Below, piece by piece: positions 45,268 through 55,655 of a DNA stretch of 64,000 bases. The stretch comes from Lysinibacillus halotolerans (GTDB lineage Bacteria > Bacillota > Bacilli > Bacillales_A > Planococcaceae), in contig NZ_RHLQ01000011.1 in the NCBI RefSeq assembly GCF_003711845.1, positions 1-64,000 on the forward strand. The letters are read 5' to 3'. A program made the translations under genes and the position numbers. The notes beneath the pieces are model-generated. The model made no database searches. It saw only the letters and a program-made list of their open reading frames with translations, and was not told where the DNA came from. Each line of letters opens with the position of its first letter. Positions within the stretch are counted from its first letter, which is position 1.

Positions 45268-45410
45268 TCCGGAACGTGCACCGGATTTTTCATAAAGTTA
45301 ACTGTACAAGCACAATTTAAATCCGGACGCAATTGTGCCGAGGCGTAATTGATATAGTGATTTGCAGGAGAAGTGTCGGATTGGAATCAATCGACCTTCT
45401 CTTAATTTTT
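45268..45410 (+). promoter_or_regulatory. Structured leader of tal with competing helices (riboswitch-like)
   Basis: Several mutually competing pairings are visible: TCCGG 45268-45272 with CCGGA 45281-45285; CCGGATTT 45281-45288 with AAATCCGG 45319-45326; GCACAATT 45310-45317 with AATTGTGC 45331-45338 (crossing the previous one); and AATCCGGAC 45320-45328 with GTCGGATT 45375-45382. The last would break the terminator at 45368-45410. This layout is typical of an attenuator or riboswitch. No known aptamer, and no T-box sequence, is recognised. The remaining gap from 45057 shows nothing else. Confidence 0.55.
45368..45410 (+). terminator. Rho-independent terminator in the tal leader
   Basis: GAGAAG, GTC and GATTG pair with CAATC, GAC and CTTCTC around GAAT, with single-base bulges, followed by TTAATTTTT. 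It ends 40 bases before the tal start codon. Confidence 0.8.
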
Positions 45411-45450
45411 GATTGACACTTTACAAATGGAAAACAGGAGGATATAGATA

Positions 45451-46101
45451 ATGAAATTTTTTATCGATACAGCAAACTTTGAAGAAATTAAGGAAGCCCA
45501 TTCTTGGGGGATTTTATCGGGTGTTACAACAAACCCATCATTGGTAGCAAAAGAAGAAAATGTTTCTTTCCACGATCGTCTTCGTGAAATTGCTGAACTA
45601 GTTGATGGTTCTGTAAGTGGTGAAGTAATTTCTCTAGATGCTGAAGGGATGATTAAAGAAGGTTTAGAATTAGCAGCGATTGCACCAAACATCACTGTTA
45701 AATTACCGATGACACCAGAAGGTCTAAAAGCTTGTAAATTTTTCTCTGAAAAAGGTATTAAAACTAATGTGACGTTAATTTTTAGTGCGAACCAAGCATT
45801 AATGGCTGCCCGTGCCGGTGCAACTTATGTATCTCCTTTTGTTGGACGTTTAGATGACATTGGTCAAAGTGGTACAGAGTTAATTGCAACAATTTCAGAT
45901 ATGTTTGCAATTCACGGCATTGAAACGGAAATTATTGCAGCTTCTATCCGTCACCCTCAACATATTACAGATGTAGCTTTAGCAGGAGCTGATATTGCTA
46001 CAACACCATTTAAAGTTTTAAAACAATTATTCCATCATCCATTAACTGATAAAGGGATTGAAGGATTTTTAGCGGACTGGGAAAAACGTAAAAACAAATA
46101 A
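45451..46101 (+). CDS. tal: Transaldolase (TalC/FSA-type)
   Basis: A 216-residue short transaldolase of the TalC/fructose-6-phosphate aldolase-like group, YwjH in B. subtilis. [47 protein letters not shown] (Schiff-base lysine), [19 protein letters not shown] and [13 protein letters not shown] are diagnostic. It moves a dihydroxyacetone unit between sugar phosphates in the pentose phosphate pathway. GGAGG precedes the ATG. It follows a structured leader with a terminator, so it is probably not simply read through from fbaA. Confidence 0.95.
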   Translation: MKFFIDTANFEEIKEAHSWGILSGVTTNPSLVAKEENVSFHDRLREIAELVDGSVSGEVISLDAEGMIKEGLELAAIAPNITVKLPMTPEGLKACKFFSEKGIKTNVTLIFSANQALMAARAGATYVSPFVGRLDDIGQSGTELIATISDMFAIHGIETEIIAASIRHPQHITDVALAGADIATTPFKVLKQLFHHPLTDKGIEGFLADWEKRKNK

Positions 46102-46233
46102 GAGCCATTTATTACTTTAATTCAGAATAATCGAGTTTCCATTTCAACATTCAACATTATTCAAAAATAAAATATTATATAGAGAATATAAAAAAATCTT
46201 TATTGTTCATAAAATTTTAAGCTTTAAATTGTG

Positions 46234-46288
46234 AAAAAGGTAAATAATAAACAGTAACAACAAAAATATAAATTAATTACCTTTTTTT
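46234..46288 (+). terminator. Possible terminator after tal
   Basis: AAAAAGGTAA at 46234-46243 pairs with TTACCTTTTT at 46277-46286 around a 33-base A-rich loop, with T residues to 46288. The large loop lowers confidence. Confidence 0.5.
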
Positions 46289-46531
46289 ACTTCATACAGA
46301 ACGATCGATAAAAGGTAAACCTAATGCACTGTTCAATAAAAAGGTTTTAATATCCACCTGTATGAAGTGAAAGCCACTGGCGAAAACACACTGTTAATTA
46401 AGAAATTGTTCGAGCTAACTCGAGAAGTTTATGTGGAATAGTCAAGGCACACATTTGATAGAAAGTGAGCGATATGGCTAGCTTAAAGAACAGTAATAAG
46501 TGAAACTTTCCAATCATAAGGGAGAACGGAT
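46289..46531 (+). other. Leader region of murA2
   Basis: ACTTCATACAG at 46289-46299 is perfectly complementary to CTGTATGAAGT at 46358-46368, an 11-pair long-range stem. Further on, TTCGAG and CTCGAG form a short hairpin near 46410. No gene is seen, and no known leader motif is recognised. The 430-base gap 46102-46531 otherwise holds only the terminator at 46234. Confidence 0.4.
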
Positions 46532-47812
46532 ATGGATGTTTATAAAATCAATGGCGGAAATCGCCTTAAAGGAACATTAAAAGTAAGTGGTGCAAAAAAT
46601 AGCGCAGTTGCATTAATCCCCGCTTCCATCTTAGCTAATTCTTCGGTAACAATTGGTGGCATTCCAGAGATTTCAGATGCTTGGACGTTAAAAGCATTGC
46701 TGGAGGAAATTGGTGGCGAAGTTTCTTTTAAAGATGGACAGATGATTATCGATCCTACGAATATGCTTGCAATTCCTTTACCAAACGGAAATGTAAAGAA
46801 ACTTCGTGCTTCCTACTATTTAATGGGAGCTATGTTAGGACGTTTTAAGAAAGCGGTCATTGGTTTACCAGGCGGTTGTTTCTTAGGTCCGCGTCCTATC
46901 GATCAACATATTAAAGGGTTTGAAGCCCTTGGTGCTAAAGTGACGAATGAACATGGAGCTATATACTTACGCGCTGATGAGTTAATTGGTGCGAAAATAT
47001 ACTTGGACGTTGCAAGTGTAGGTGCTACGATAAATATTATGTTAGCGGCAGTACGCGCAAAAGGTCGTACAATCATTGAGAATGCTGCAAAAGAGCCGGA
47101 AATTATTGATGTTGCCACACTTTTAACGAATATGGGAGCAAATATTAAAGGAGCAGGAACGAGTGTCATTCGTATTGATGGAGTAGAAGAACTTCATGGT
47201 ACTAAACATACAATTATTCCTGACCGTATTGAAGCTTCAACATTTATGATAATGGCGGCAGCAATTGGTGATGGTGTAACAATTGATAATATTATTCCTC
47301 TCCATTTAGAAGCTGTTACAGCAAAACTACGGGAGATGGGTGTTAAAATTGAAGAGGGAGAGGAAAGTGTTTTTATCCCAAGAACAGATGTACTCCAAGC
47401 AGTCGATGTAAAAACACTTGTTTATCCTGGTTTCCCTACGGACGTGCAACAACCGTTATCTGTTTTAATGACACAAGCAGTAGGAGCATCAAAGGTTACA
47501 GACACGATTTATACTGCCCGTTTTAAGCATATAGATGAATTGCGTCGAATGAATGCAAATGCAAGAGTAGAAGGGAATAGTGCCATTATTCAAGGCCCAA
47601 CGAAACTTCATGGCTCTAAAGTAACTGCTACTGATTTGCGAGCTGGAGCGGCCCTTGTTTTAGCCGGATTAATAGCAGATGGTGAAACAGAAATTCAAGA
47701 TATTTATCATATTGAGCGTGGATATAGTTCATTAATAGAAAAATTATGTGCACTTGGTGCTGATATTCGACGGGAAACGATTGAAGTAAGTAGTGTTAAA
47801 AGAGCAAAATAA
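46532..47812 (+). CDS. murA2: UDP-N-acetylglucosamine 1-carboxyvinyltransferase 2 (MurA2/MurZ)
   Basis: A 426-residue enzyme transferring enolpyruvate from PEP to UDP-GlcNAc, the first committed step of peptidoglycan synthesis. [18 protein letters not shown], the fosfomycin-target cysteine in [33 protein letters not shown] and [13 protein letters not shown] are family motifs. Its place between tal and glpX corresponds to murAB/murZ of B. subtilis, the second MurA paralogue. AAGGGAG precedes the ATG. Confidence 0.95.
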   Translation: MDVYKINGGNRLKGTLKVSGAKNSAVALIPASILANSSVTIGGIPEISDAWTLKALLEEIGGEVSFKDGQMIIDPTNMLAIPLPNGNVKKLRASYYLMGAMLGRFKKAVIGLPGGCFLGPRPIDQHIKGFEALGAKVTNEHGAIYLRADELIGAKIYLDVASVGATINIMLAAVRAKGRTIIENAAKEPEIIDVATLLTNMGANIKGAGTSVIRIDGVEELHGTKHTIIPDRIEASTFMIMAAAIGDGVTIDNIIPLHLEAVTAKLREMGVKIEEGEESVFIPRTDVLQAVDVKTLVYPGFPTDVQQPLSVLMTQAVGASKVTDTIYTARFKHIDELRRMNANARVEGNSAIIQGPTKLHGSKVTATDLRAGAALVLAGLIADGETEIQDIYHIERGYSSLIEKLCALGADIRRETIEVSSVKRAK

Positions 47813-47910
47813 TAGATATAAATAGTCTAAAATGAAAAAAATAAATATGATACAATAGATGAAACATTTAGTTTCGGTAAAACCTGCCGAATACAGGAGG
47901 CAAATGAAGA

Positions 47911-48873
47911 ATGGAACGTAGTTTAACGATGGAAGTTGTACGCGTAACAGAAGCAGCAGCAATTGCATCTGCAAAATGGATGGGACTTGGTTTAAAAGAG
48001 GAAGCAGATGATGCAGCAACTACAGCTATGCGTGCATTATTTGATACAATCCCTATGCACGGTACCGTTGTAATTGGGGAAGGCGAAATGGATGAAGCAC
48101 CGATGTTATATATTGGTGAAGAACTTGGCCTACGCAATGGCGGTCCACAAGTGGATATTGCTGTTGACCCTCTTGAAGGAACAAATATTGTTGCAAAGGG
48201 TACAAATGGAGCAATGACTGTGCTTGCCATTTCAGATCGCGGAAATTTATTGAATGCTCCTGATATGTACATGGAAAAGTTGGCAGTTGGCCCTGAAGCA
48301 GCTGGTAAAGTGAACATAAACGCATCGGTAACTGAAAATTTACAAGCGGTTGCAAAAGCGAAAAACAAAGATATTTCCGACATAGTTGCTGTTTTACTTG
48401 ATCGCCCAAGACATCAAAAAATTGTAGACGAAATTCGTGCAGCAGGTGCACGCATTAAATTCATACAAGATGGTGACGTAAGCGCAGCGATTAATACAGC
48501 ATTCGATGAAACGGGTATTGATATTATGTTCGGTACTGGTGGGGCTCCAGAAGGTGTTATTTCAGCTGTTGCACTAAAATGTTTAGGTGGAGATTTCCAA
48601 GCGAAATTAGTTCCAGAAGATGATGCTCAACGTGAACGATGTGAAAAAATGGGTATTGATTTAGATCAAGTATTATACTTAGAAGATTTGGTGAAAGGTG
48701 ACGACGCTATTTTCGCAGCAACTGCTGTTACAGATAGCGAGCTTTTAAAAGGCGTTCAATATAAAGGTTCTTATTGCTTAACGAACTCTTTAGTAATGCG
48801 TGCTAAAACAGGAACAGTACGTTTTGTTGAAGGTCGACACCATCTTAACAAAAAACCTAGATATGTAAAATAA
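47911..48873 (+). CDS. glpX: Class II fructose-1,6-bisphosphatase GlpX
   Basis: A 320-residue Mn-dependent phosphatase converting fructose 1,6-bisphosphate to fructose 6-phosphate in gluconeogenesis. [64 protein letters not shown] and [16 protein letters not shown] cover the metal and substrate sites. AGGAGG precedes the ATG. It is 98 bases from murA2 and ends in a long hairpin terminator before rho. Confidence 0.95.
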   Translation: MERSLTMEVVRVTEAAAIASAKWMGLGLKEEADDAATTAMRALFDTIPMHGTVVIGEGEMDEAPMLYIGEELGLRNGGPQVDIAVDPLEGTNIVAKGTNGAMTVLAISDRGNLLNAPDMYMEKLAVGPEAAGKVNINASVTENLQAVAKAKNKDISDIVAVLLDRPRHQKIVDEIRAAGARIKFIQDGDVSAAINTAFDETGIDIMFGTGGAPEGVISAVALKCLGGDFQAKLVPEDDAQRERCEKMGIDLDQVLYLEDLVKGDDAIFAATAVTDSELLKGVQYKGSYCLTNSLVMRAKTGTVRFVEGRHHLNKKPRYVK

Positions 48874-48886
48874 ACTTCAATCCTTT

Positions 48887-48979
48887 AGATGCCTGATTAA
48901 AACTTTATACTTTCGGATATTTTATGGATAACCACTTTAAATTTTATCCGCAAACGTTCTCCACATCAGGCATCTTTTC
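48887..48979 (+). terminator. Long-stem terminator after glpX
   Basis: AGATGCCTGAT at 48887-48897 pairs with ATCAGGCATCT at 48964-48974, followed by TTTTCT. The 66-base loop has an inner GGATAA/TTATCC hairpin. Confidence 0.65.
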
Positions 48980-49065
48980 TACTATTCTTTCATACTAATG
49001 AATCCTACGGCAATAACACTTCCAATAACCAAAAAGATAAAACTTTAAAAGACTGGAGATATGCT

Positions 49066-50349
49066 ATGTCTGCTCATACAATAGCTCAATTGGAAAATAT
49101 GACGTTAAAAGAGTTATATGCTCTTGCACGTGATTACAAGATTTCATATTATAGTAAATTAACAAAAAAAGAATTAATCTTTGCTATTTTAAAGTCTCGT
49201 TCTGAACAAGAAGGATACTTCTTTATGGAAGGTGTACTTGAAATAGTTAACCAGGAAGGATTTGGTTTTTTACGACCAATTAATTATTCTCCTTCGAAAG
49301 AGGATATTTATATTTCAGCTTCTCAAATCCGACGCTTTGACCTACGAAATGGGGACAAGGTTTCCGGAAAAGTACGTCCTCCAAAGGAAAATGAACGTTA
49401 CTTCGGACTGTTACAAGTCGATGCGGTAAACGGAGAAGATCCTGAAATCGCTAAAGAACGAGTTCACTTCCCGGCACTAACTCCTCTTTATCCAGATAGA
49501 CAAATTAAATTAGAAACAGAACCTAATAAATTATCTACACGGATTATGGATTTAGTAGCACCAGTTGGTTTTGGCCAAAGGGGTTTAATTGTGGCGCCTC
49601 CGAAAGCTGGGAAAACATCTCTTTTAAAGGAAATCGCCAATGCGATTACAACAAATTATCCGGAAGCAGAATTAATCGTTCTTTTAATTGATGAACGTCC
49701 TGAAGAAGTAACGGATATTGAACGTTCTGTAAAAGCGGATGTTGTAAGCTCTACCTTTGACGAAGTACCTGAAAATCACGTGAAAGTTGCGGAGCTTGTT
49801 TTAGAACGTGCCCGCCGCTTAGTAGAACATAAACGGGATGTTATTATTTTAATGGATTCCATTACCCGTTTAGCTCGAGCATATAACTTAGTTATTCCAC
49901 CAAGTGGACGAACATTGTCTGGTGGTATTGATCCGGCAGCGTTCCACCGACCTAAAAGATTTTTCGGTTCCGCCCGAAATATAGAAGAAGGTGGAAGTTT
50001 AACTATTTTAGCGACTGCATTAGTCGATACAGGGTCACGTATGGATGAAGTTATTTACGAGGAGTTTAAAGGAACAGGGAACTTAGAACTGCACCTTGAT
50101 CGTCAATTAGCTGAACGCCGTGTTTTCCCAGCCCTTGATATTCGTCGTTCTGGAACACGTAAAGAAGAATTATTAATACCAGAAAATCAACTAGAAAAAC
50201 TATGGGCTATTCGTAAAACGTTTTCAGATGCTCCCGACTTCGCAGAACGCTTCTTGAAAAAACTTCGAACGTCTAAAACTAACGAAGAATTTTTTGAAAA
50301 ACTTAATAACGATATGAAAAAAGCGACAAAAGGAAAAGGATTAATATAA
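49066..50349 (+). CDS. rho: Transcription termination factor Rho
   Basis: A 427-residue hexameric RNA-dependent ATPase. The N-terminal Rho_N domain ([20 protein letters not shown]) is followed by a cold-shock-like RNA-binding domain ([16 protein letters not shown]). The RecA-like motor has Walker [13 protein letters not shown] near residue 180, Walker [17 protein letters not shown] and the SGGIDPAA Q-loop region. CTGGAG is seven bases before the ATG. A typical length without insertions. Confidence 0.97.
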   Translation: MSAHTIAQLENMTLKELYALARDYKISYYSKLTKKELIFAILKSRSEQEGYFFMEGVLEIVNQEGFGFLRPINYSPSKEDIYISASQIRRFDLRNGDKVSGKVRPPKENERYFGLLQVDAVNGEDPEIAKERVHFPALTPLYPDRQIKLETEPNKLSTRIMDLVAPVGFGQRGLIVAPPKAGKTSLLKEIANAITTNYPEAELIVLLIDERPEEVTDIERSVKADVVSSTFDEVPENHVKVAELVLERARRLVEHKRDVIILMDSITRLARAYNLVIPPSGRTLSGGIDPAAFHRPKRFFGSARNIEEGGSLTILATALVDTGSRMDEVIYEEFKGTGNLELHLDRQLAERRVFPALDIRRSGTRKEELLIPENQLEKLWAIRKTFSDAPDFAERFLKKLRTSKTNEEFFEKLNNDMKKATKGKGLI

Positions 50350-50411
50350 AATAGGATATTTTTCTATAAAGGATTTCCATTTTTTGGTTTTATTACTTTT
50401 TCATCTTTTTC

Positions 50412-50440
50412 TTGCGAACGAATTTATTTCTTGCTATAAT
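50412..50440 (+). promoter_or_regulatory. Promoter of rpmE with extended -10
   Basis: TTGCGA at 50412-50417 and TGCTATAAT ending at 50440 have a 17-base spacer, with the TG of an extended -10. The resulting leader of about 100 bases contains AAGTATG/CATACTT and further hairpins before the ribosome site at 50536, and could carry autogenous control. Confidence 0.7.
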
Positions 50441-50550
50441 CTTTTAAGTATGTAACGTGTGCATACTTAACTGGCATATTCGGGTTATGTAAGGCACAGT
50501 TCGAATAATAACTCTGTTCCAGATGGTTCAGGGCGAGAGGAGAAACGAAT

Positions 50551-50751
50551 ATGAAACAAGGAATTCATCCAGATTACAAAACTGCAACAGTAACTTGCTC
50601 TTGCGGTAATACTTTCGAAACAGGTTCAGTAAAAGAAAAAATTACTGTAGAATTCTGTAGCGAATGTCACCCATTCTATACTGGTCGTCAAAAATTCGCG
50701 TCTGCTGACGGACGTGTGGATCGTTTCAACAAAAAATACGGTCTTAAATAA
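50551..50751 (+). CDS. rpmE: Ribosomal protein L31, zinc-binding type
   Basis: A 66-residue large-subunit protein. Four cysteines arranged CSC and CSEC ([24 protein letters not shown]) identify the zinc-containing form, which is usually displaced by a Zn-free paralogue under zinc starvation. GAGAGGAG precedes the ATG. It is monocistronic, with its own promoter and terminator. Confidence 0.96.
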   Translation: MKQGIHPDYKTATVTCSCGNTFETGSVKEKITVEFCSECHPFYTGRQKFASADGRVDRFNKKYGLK

Positions 50752-50761
50752 GAAATTTTTA

Positions 50762-50796
50762 AATGCCTGCCAAGCTCAGCTTGCAGGCATTTTTTA
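50762..50796 (+). terminator. Rho-independent terminator after rpmE
   Basis: AATGCCTGC, AAGCT and their partners AGCTT, GCAGGCATT form a long stem followed by six T residues. Confidence 0.93.
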
Positions 50797-51038
50797 TAGT
50801 AAAGCTTGTCTGATACATAAAAATAAATTGTCTGACTTTCATGGAATAATTGTAGAAGAACTATAAGATAAGATATACTATGAAGGGTAAAGCAAGTTCA
50901 TGGATGATGTTAGAGGATCTATCAAATAGAACGCCTTGGGAGTTCATCTCAGGGCTTTTTCATTGTTTAAGTAAAAATATTCGACTAAGTAGCACTTCAA
51001 AAGTTAACAGAACACAACTTAGAAAGAGGTTTATTGGT

Positions 51039-51611
51039 ATGGCGCAATTATTTTTTAAACATGGTGCGATGAATAGTGGGAAATCTATTGAAATTCTAAA
51101 AGTTGCACATAACTATGAAGAACAAAATAAGCCAGTATTAATTTTTACTTCTGGAATTGATACGAGGGATGAAGTAGGGTATGTGTCTAGCCGAATTGGA
51201 TTGAGACGCCAAGCAATTCCAGTGTTTGAGGATACAAATTTATTTGAATATGTAAAAAATTATTCGGAGAAACTTTATTGCGTATTAGTAGATGAAGTGC
51301 AATTTTTAACAAAGGAACACGTCTTACAATTAACAAAAATCGTCGACATTTTAAATATCCCAGTCATGGGATTCGGATTGAAAAATGACTTCCAAAACGA
51401 GCTGTTTGAAGGTAGCCGATATATGTTGATTTACGCCGATAAAATTGAAGAAATGAAAACTATTTGTTGGTTTTGTCATAAAAAGGCAACAATGAATTTG
51501 CGGGTTGATGAAAATAATAAACCGGTTTATACAGGAGAGCAAATTCATATTGGTGGTAATGATACATATTATCCCGTTTGCCGGAAATGTCATGTGAATC
51601 CTCCGCTATAA
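51039..51611 (+). CDS. tdk: Thymidine kinase (type II)
   Basis: A 190-residue enzyme phosphorylating thymidine with ATP in the salvage pathway. The P-loop is [13 protein letters not shown]. The catalytic glutamate lies in [13 protein letters not shown], and two zinc-binding cysteine pairs are present, CWFC near 142 and CRKC near 182. ATG 51039 has AGAAAGAGG upstream; a longer frame to 50880 adds 53 unrelated residues and crosses a possible terminator (50933-50960). Located between rpmE and prfA, as in B. subtilis. Confidence 0.93.
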   Translation: MAQLFFKHGAMNSGKSIEILKVAHNYEEQNKPVLIFTSGIDTRDEVGYVSSRIGLRRQAIPVFEDTNLFEYVKNYSEKLYCVLVDEVQFLTKEHVLQLTKIVDILNIPVMGFGLKNDFQNELFEGSRYMLIYADKIEEMKTICWFCHKKATMNLRVDENNKPVYTGEQIHIGGNDTYYPVCRKCHVNPPL

Positions 51612-51788
51612 GGAACAATTCAATTAGATCTCGCATAAATGTAGCGATAAAGACACAATTTCTTTATACTTAATAAGGATAAAATATAACGATATATGTA
51701 GATTAGACACTCATAAATGGTATACACCTGAAATAATCGGGGTATGACGGAATTTAACCATATATGAAATTAAATTAGAGGTGAAATC

Positions 51789-52865
51789 ATGTTTGATCGA
51801 TTACAAGCGGTTGAAGACCGATATGAAAGATTAAATGAATTATTAAGTGATCCTGATGTTGTAAGCGATAGTAAAAAACTTCGCGAATATTCTAAGGAAC
51901 AGTCAGATATTCAAGAAATGGTAGAAGTATATCGAGAATATAAAGATGTAAAACAACAATTGGCAGATACGAAAGAAATGCTAGACAATGAAAAAGATCC
52001 TGAAATGCATGAAATGGTAAAAGAAGAATTTAACGAATTAAATGCACGAATTCCTGTATTGGAAGAGCGCTTAAAAATTCTTCTAATTCCAAAGGATCCA
52101 AACGACGATAAAAACGTTATTATGGAAATTCGCGGAGCTGCGGGTGGAGATGAAGCGAATATTTTCGCAGGAGATTTATTCCGCATGTATTCCCGTTACG
52201 CAGAAACACAAGGATGGAAAATTGATATTATGGAAGCTACACCTAACCCAATGGGCGGTTATAAAGAGGTTATCTTTATGATCAACGGGCAAGGTGCTTA
52301 TTCGAAATTTAAATATGAAAACGGGGCGCACCGCGTACAACGGGTTCCTGCTACAGAATCACAAGGTCGTATCCATACTTCTACAGCGACAGTTGCATGT
52401 TTGCCAGAAGTAGAAGAAGTAGATGTCGAAATTCATGAAAAAGATATTCGCGTTGATACATTTGCCTCTTCAGGTGCAGGTGGTCAATCTGTTAATACGA
52501 CAATGTCAGCCGTGCGTATGACCCATATACCAACGGGTGTTGTCGTATCGATGCAAGATGAACGTTCCCAAATTAAAAACCGTGAAAAAGCGATGAAAAT
52601 CCTTCGAGCTCGTGTTGCCGATATGTATATGCAAGAAGCACAAAAGGAAATCGATGCAACTCGTAAATCTGCAGTTGGTACAGGAGATCGCTCCGAGCGT
52701 ATTCGCACATACAACTATCCACAAAATCGTGTCACTGATCATCGTATCGGTTTAACTCTTCAAAAGCTGGATATAATTATGGAAGGCAAGTTGGATGAAA
52801 TTATTGATGCATTAATGCTGGAAGAGCAAGCAGCGAAACTTGCCCATTTAAATGATGAAGCATAA
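51789..52865 (+). CDS. prfA: Peptide chain release factor 1
   Basis: A 358-residue factor reading UAA and UAG. The stop-codon recognition tripeptide is PAT within [14 protein letters not shown], and the GGQ motif is in [16 protein letters not shown]. The N-terminal coiled-coil domain covers about residues 1-100. GAGGTG precedes the ATG. Its last 14 bases overlap prmC, whose product methylates the GGQ glutamine. Confidence 0.97.
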   Translation: MFDRLQAVEDRYERLNELLSDPDVVSDSKKLREYSKEQSDIQEMVEVYREYKDVKQQLADTKEMLDNEKDPEMHEMVKEEFNELNARIPVLEERLKILLIPKDPNDDKNVIMEIRGAAGGDEANIFAGDLFRMYSRYAETQGWKIDIMEATPNPMGGYKEVIFMINGQGAYSKFKYENGAHRVQRVPATESQGRIHTSTATVACLPEVEEVDVEIHEKDIRVDTFASSGAGGQSVNTTMSAVRMTHIPTGVVVSMQDERSQIKNREKAMKILRARVADMYMQEAQKEIDATRKSAVGTGDRSERIRTYNYPQNRVTDHRIGLTLQKLDIIMEGKLDEIIDALMLEEQAAKLAHLNDEA

Positions 52866-53715
52866 AACAATTTTTGAGGCCCTCCATGGGGCTTCTTCTT
52901 TTTTAGTTGAAAATGGTCGTGACGAAAATGCTGCAAGACTTTTAATGCAACATGTTTACGAAACGAATTATTCCGGATTAATGATGCGAATGCACGATAA
53001 GATCAGTGATGAAAAATTAATGGAATTTCAAAAATATGTAGAAGAACATGCCAAAGGTAGGCCAGTTCAATACATTATAGGAACGGAAGAGTTTTTCGGG
53101 AGAAAGTTCAAAGTTGATGAATCGGTATTAATCCCTCGTCCTGAAACAGAGGAGTTAATTGTCGGGGCGTTGGAGCGTATGAAAAAATTGTTTGGAGAAC
53201 ATTCCTCTGTAAAGATTTGTGATATAGGAACTGGAAGTGGTGCCATTGCTATAACGATGAAAAAGGAATGGCCAGAAGCGCAAGTAGTTGCGACGGATAT
53301 TTCTGAAAAGGCAATTGAAACGGCGAAGAAAAATGCCAACCATTTACAGACCGAAGTTGAGTTCCGTCTAGGGGATTTGACAAAACCGATTGCACAGGAA
53401 AAATGGGATGTTATTTTATCCAATCCTCCTTATATTGCTTTTGATGAAGCGAAAGAAATGTCCGAAATCGTATTGGATCATGAACCTCATAACGCACTTT
53501 TTGCAGAAGAAGATGGGTTAATCTTGTATCGAAAACTTTCAGAGCAATTACCGAACCTCTTAAATCAACCTGCTTTAATTGGTGTAGAAATCGGCCATTT
53601 ACAAGGTGAAGCGGTCGCGAAATTCTTTAAAACTAGCTTTCCTGAATCTAAAGTAGAAATCGTTAAAGATATTAATCAAAAAAATAGAATGGTTTTTTGT
53701 GAAATAAATGTATAA
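52852..53715 (+). CDS. prmC: Release factor glutamine methyltransferase PrmC
   Basis: A 287-residue SAM-dependent enzyme methylating the GGQ glutamine of release factors. The N-terminal recognition domain has [20 protein letters not shown]. The methyltransferase domain has [13 protein letters not shown] (SAM binding) and the NPPY motif in [10 protein letters not shown]. The ATG lies within the end of prfA, with GGAAGAG-like sites upstream, so translation is coupled. Confidence 0.95.
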   Translation: MMKHKTIFEALHGASSFLVENGRDENAARLLMQHVYETNYSGLMMRMHDKISDEKLMEFQKYVEEHAKGRPVQYIIGTEEFFGRKFKVDESVLIPRPETEELIVGALERMKKLFGEHSSVKICDIGTGSGAIAITMKKEWPEAQVVATDISEKAIETAKKNANHLQTEVEFRLGDLTKPIAQEKWDVILSNPPYIAFDEAKEMSEIVLDHEPHNALFAEEDGLILYRKLSEQLPNLLNQPALIGVEIGHLQGEAVAKFFKTSFPESKVEIVKDINQKNRMVFCEINV

Positions 53716-53760
53716 AAAGTTCTCTTCCTGACAATTATGATGTCAGGGAGGGAATTAATT

Positions 53761-54390
53761 ATGTTAAACGATTACGAGATTACAAGAGTTCAAAAAGAAA
53801 ATAAATTTGATAAAGTTTTAAGTCTATTAAAATTACTTGCGTGTTCAATTGCTATTTTGTGTTCAATCATTTTACTACCAGATATGTTTGATAAAGTCTA
53901 TGAAGCTAGAAATAATTTGGTTGAAGATAGTTTAAAAATTCGCGTTGTGGCAAATAGTAATACAAAGGAAGATCAACAATTTAAACGTGAAATGGTGGAA
54001 AATTTAACACCGTTTTTCACACAAATTCAAAATAATGAAGCGAATAAAGATAGTGATGAAATATATACAGAATTAGCTACTTATTTAGAAAAAAACTATG
54101 CAGATGCAAATGTGAAAATTAACATTGGTGACAATTTAATGCCACCAAAACTACAACATAATACGTTTTATCCACAATCATATTACCAATCGCTTGTATT
54201 AACTATTGGTGAAGGTCGAGGGGATAACTGGTGGTGTAGTATTTTCCCGAATATATGTGAGCGTCCGACTGACAAAGAAGATGAAAAAGAAAAAGTGGAA
54301 CAAAAAGATAGTGATGAGAAGGAAGATAATGAAGAAAAAACTAAAGTCACATTTATTGTTTGGGAATGGATCAAAAAATTGTTCAGTTAG
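53761..54390 (+). CDS. spoIIR: Stage II sporulation protein R (SpoIIR)
   Basis: A 209-residue sporulation protein made in the forespore and exported to trigger processing of pro-sigma-E in the mother cell. A hydrophobic N-terminal segment (about 22-42) is followed by the SpoIIR core: LKIRVVANSNTKEDQQFKR, and GRGDNWWCSIFPNIC near residue 160. The C-terminus carries an unusual, highly charged Glu/Lys/Asp stretch of about 25 residues before FIVWEWIKKLFS. ATG 53761 has AGGGAGG upstream; the in-frame ATG at 53737 or 53740 lacks one. Follows prmC, as in B. subtilis. Confidence 0.9.
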   Translation: MLNDYEITRVQKENKFDKVLSLLKLLACSIAILCSIILLPDMFDKVYEARNNLVEDSLKIRVVANSNTKEDQQFKREMVENLTPFFTQIQNNEANKDSDEIYTELATYLEKNYADANVKINIGDNLMPPKLQHNTFYPQSYYQSLVLTIGEGRGDNWWCSIFPNICERPTDKEDEKEKVEQKDSDEKEDNEEKTKVTFIVWEWIKKLFS

Positions 54391-54487
54391 TTAATGGCTA
54401 GCTTACTTATGCACACCTTTTACAGTATTATCCACAAAGTGTGTATAAACTGTTAGAAAATTTCGAAATAAGATAGGAGGGGCAATG

Positions 54488-55528
54488 ATGGAAACGCTCA
54501 AAATGCTTGTGAATAATAATGAAGCAAATGAACAAAGTTATTCACAAGCAATCGATTTATTAAATCAAGGGGAAGTTGTCGCCTTTCCGACAGAGACTGT
54601 ATATGGTCTTGGTGCTGTGGCAACAAACGATTCGGCTGTGAAAAAAATATTTGAAGCAAAAGGCCGTCCTTCAGATAACCCCTTAATTGTACATATTGGA
54701 ACAATTGAAGAAGTTTCAAACTATATAGAAGAAATTCCTGATAACGCCAAGAAATTGATGGATTGTTTTTGGCCCGGTCCATTGACAATTATTATGAAGG
54801 CGAAAAAAGGGTTACTAGCACCTAGTGTTACAGCTGGATTATCAACGGTTGGATTACGGATGCCGAACCATGAAGTCGCTTTGCGGTTATTGAGAAAGTT
54901 ACAAAAACCGGTAGCGGCTCCAAGTGCAAATCGTAGTGGTAAGCCAAGTCCTACAAAAGCTGTCCATGTGGAAGAAGATTTACAAGGTCGTATACCTCTT
55001 ATTTTAGATGGTGGAGCTACAGGAATAGGCATTGAATCGACAGTACTTGATGTAACCGTTACTCCACCAGTCATCCTTCGACCAGGCGGAGTAACGAAAG
55101 AAATGTTAGAACAAGTGATTGGAACAGTCATTCTGCCAACAAAAAATCAACAAAAACTCGATTCGACGCCAAAGGCACCTGGAATGAAATATACCCATTA
55201 TGCACCTAATGCCCCAGTATATTTAATCGAACATAATAAAAAAGAAATTGAATTAGCAATAAGACAATTAAAAAAAGAGGGACATAAAGTAGCCCTTTTA
55301 GCCCCTTCATCTTATCAAGATATAAAGGCAGATTATTTTTTCCCTTATGGTAATGAAGGGAATAAAGAACAAATGAGCGCAAAATTATATGACGATTTAA
55401 GAGCATGTGATAAGACAGAGGCAACGATCATTTTGGCTACAACGACTACGACTGAAGGTGTCGGTGCAGCAATTATGAACCGATTAGAAAAAGCTGCAGG
55501 AAACAAATGGTATAAAAATAGAGAATAG
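54488..55528 (+). CDS. ywlC: L-threonylcarbamoyladenylate synthase (YwlC/Sua5)
   Basis: A 346-residue enzyme making threonylcarbamoyl-AMP from threonine, bicarbonate and ATP for the t6A37 tRNA modification. The N-terminal YrdC domain has VVAFPTETVYGLGAVA, KGRPSDNPLIVHI, FWPGPLTIIM and APSANRSGKPSPT. The C-terminal Sua5 domain (from about 250) includes KAPGMKYTHYAPNAPVYLI. ATG 54488 is seven bases from AGGAGG; ATG 54485 is only four away. Length equals the B. subtilis protein. Confidence 0.95.
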   Translation: METLKMLVNNNEANEQSYSQAIDLLNQGEVVAFPTETVYGLGAVATNDSAVKKIFEAKGRPSDNPLIVHIGTIEEVSNYIEEIPDNAKKLMDCFWPGPLTIIMKAKKGLLAPSVTAGLSTVGLRMPNHEVALRLLRKLQKPVAAPSANRSGKPSPTKAVHVEEDLQGRIPLILDGGATGIGIESTVLDVTVTPPVILRPGGVTKEMLEQVIGTVILPTKNQQKLDSTPKAPGMKYTHYAPNAPVYLIEHNKKEIELAIRQLKKEGHKVALLAPSSYQDIKADYFFPYGNEGNKEQMSAKLYDDLRACDKTEATIILATTTTTEGVGAAIMNRLEKAAGNKWYKNRE

Positions 55529-55535
55529 TATTTAA

Positions 55536-55567
55536 AGAGGGTTTGCTTAAAAAAGTGAACCCTTTTT
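55536..55567 (+). terminator. Rho-independent terminator after ywlC
   Basis: AGGGTTTGC pairs imperfectly with GTGAACCCTT around an A-rich loop, followed by T residues. Confidence 0.6.
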
Positions 55568-55655
55568 AATTTATAAAAGGTGGACAAGAAACGATGATAT
55601 TGGATGATGATAAGGCATAAGATAGTAGAAATATTATAAAGGAAAGAGGACTATT

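Noticed and set aside
45225-45410. The tal leader as a T-box riboswitch
   Set aside because: No T-box sequence (AGGGTGG-ACCGCG type) or specifier-loop arrangement is visible, and tal is not an amino-acid gene.
50880-51038. An extended N-terminus of thymidine kinase from 50880
   Set aside because: The extra 53 residues do not resemble the family, the ATG at 51039 has a good ribosome site, and a possible terminator at 50933-50960 lies in the extension.
54206-54394. A 62-residue frame overlapping the end of spoIIR
   Set aside because: It is a lysine-rich shift of the charged spoIIR tail without its own ribosome site.
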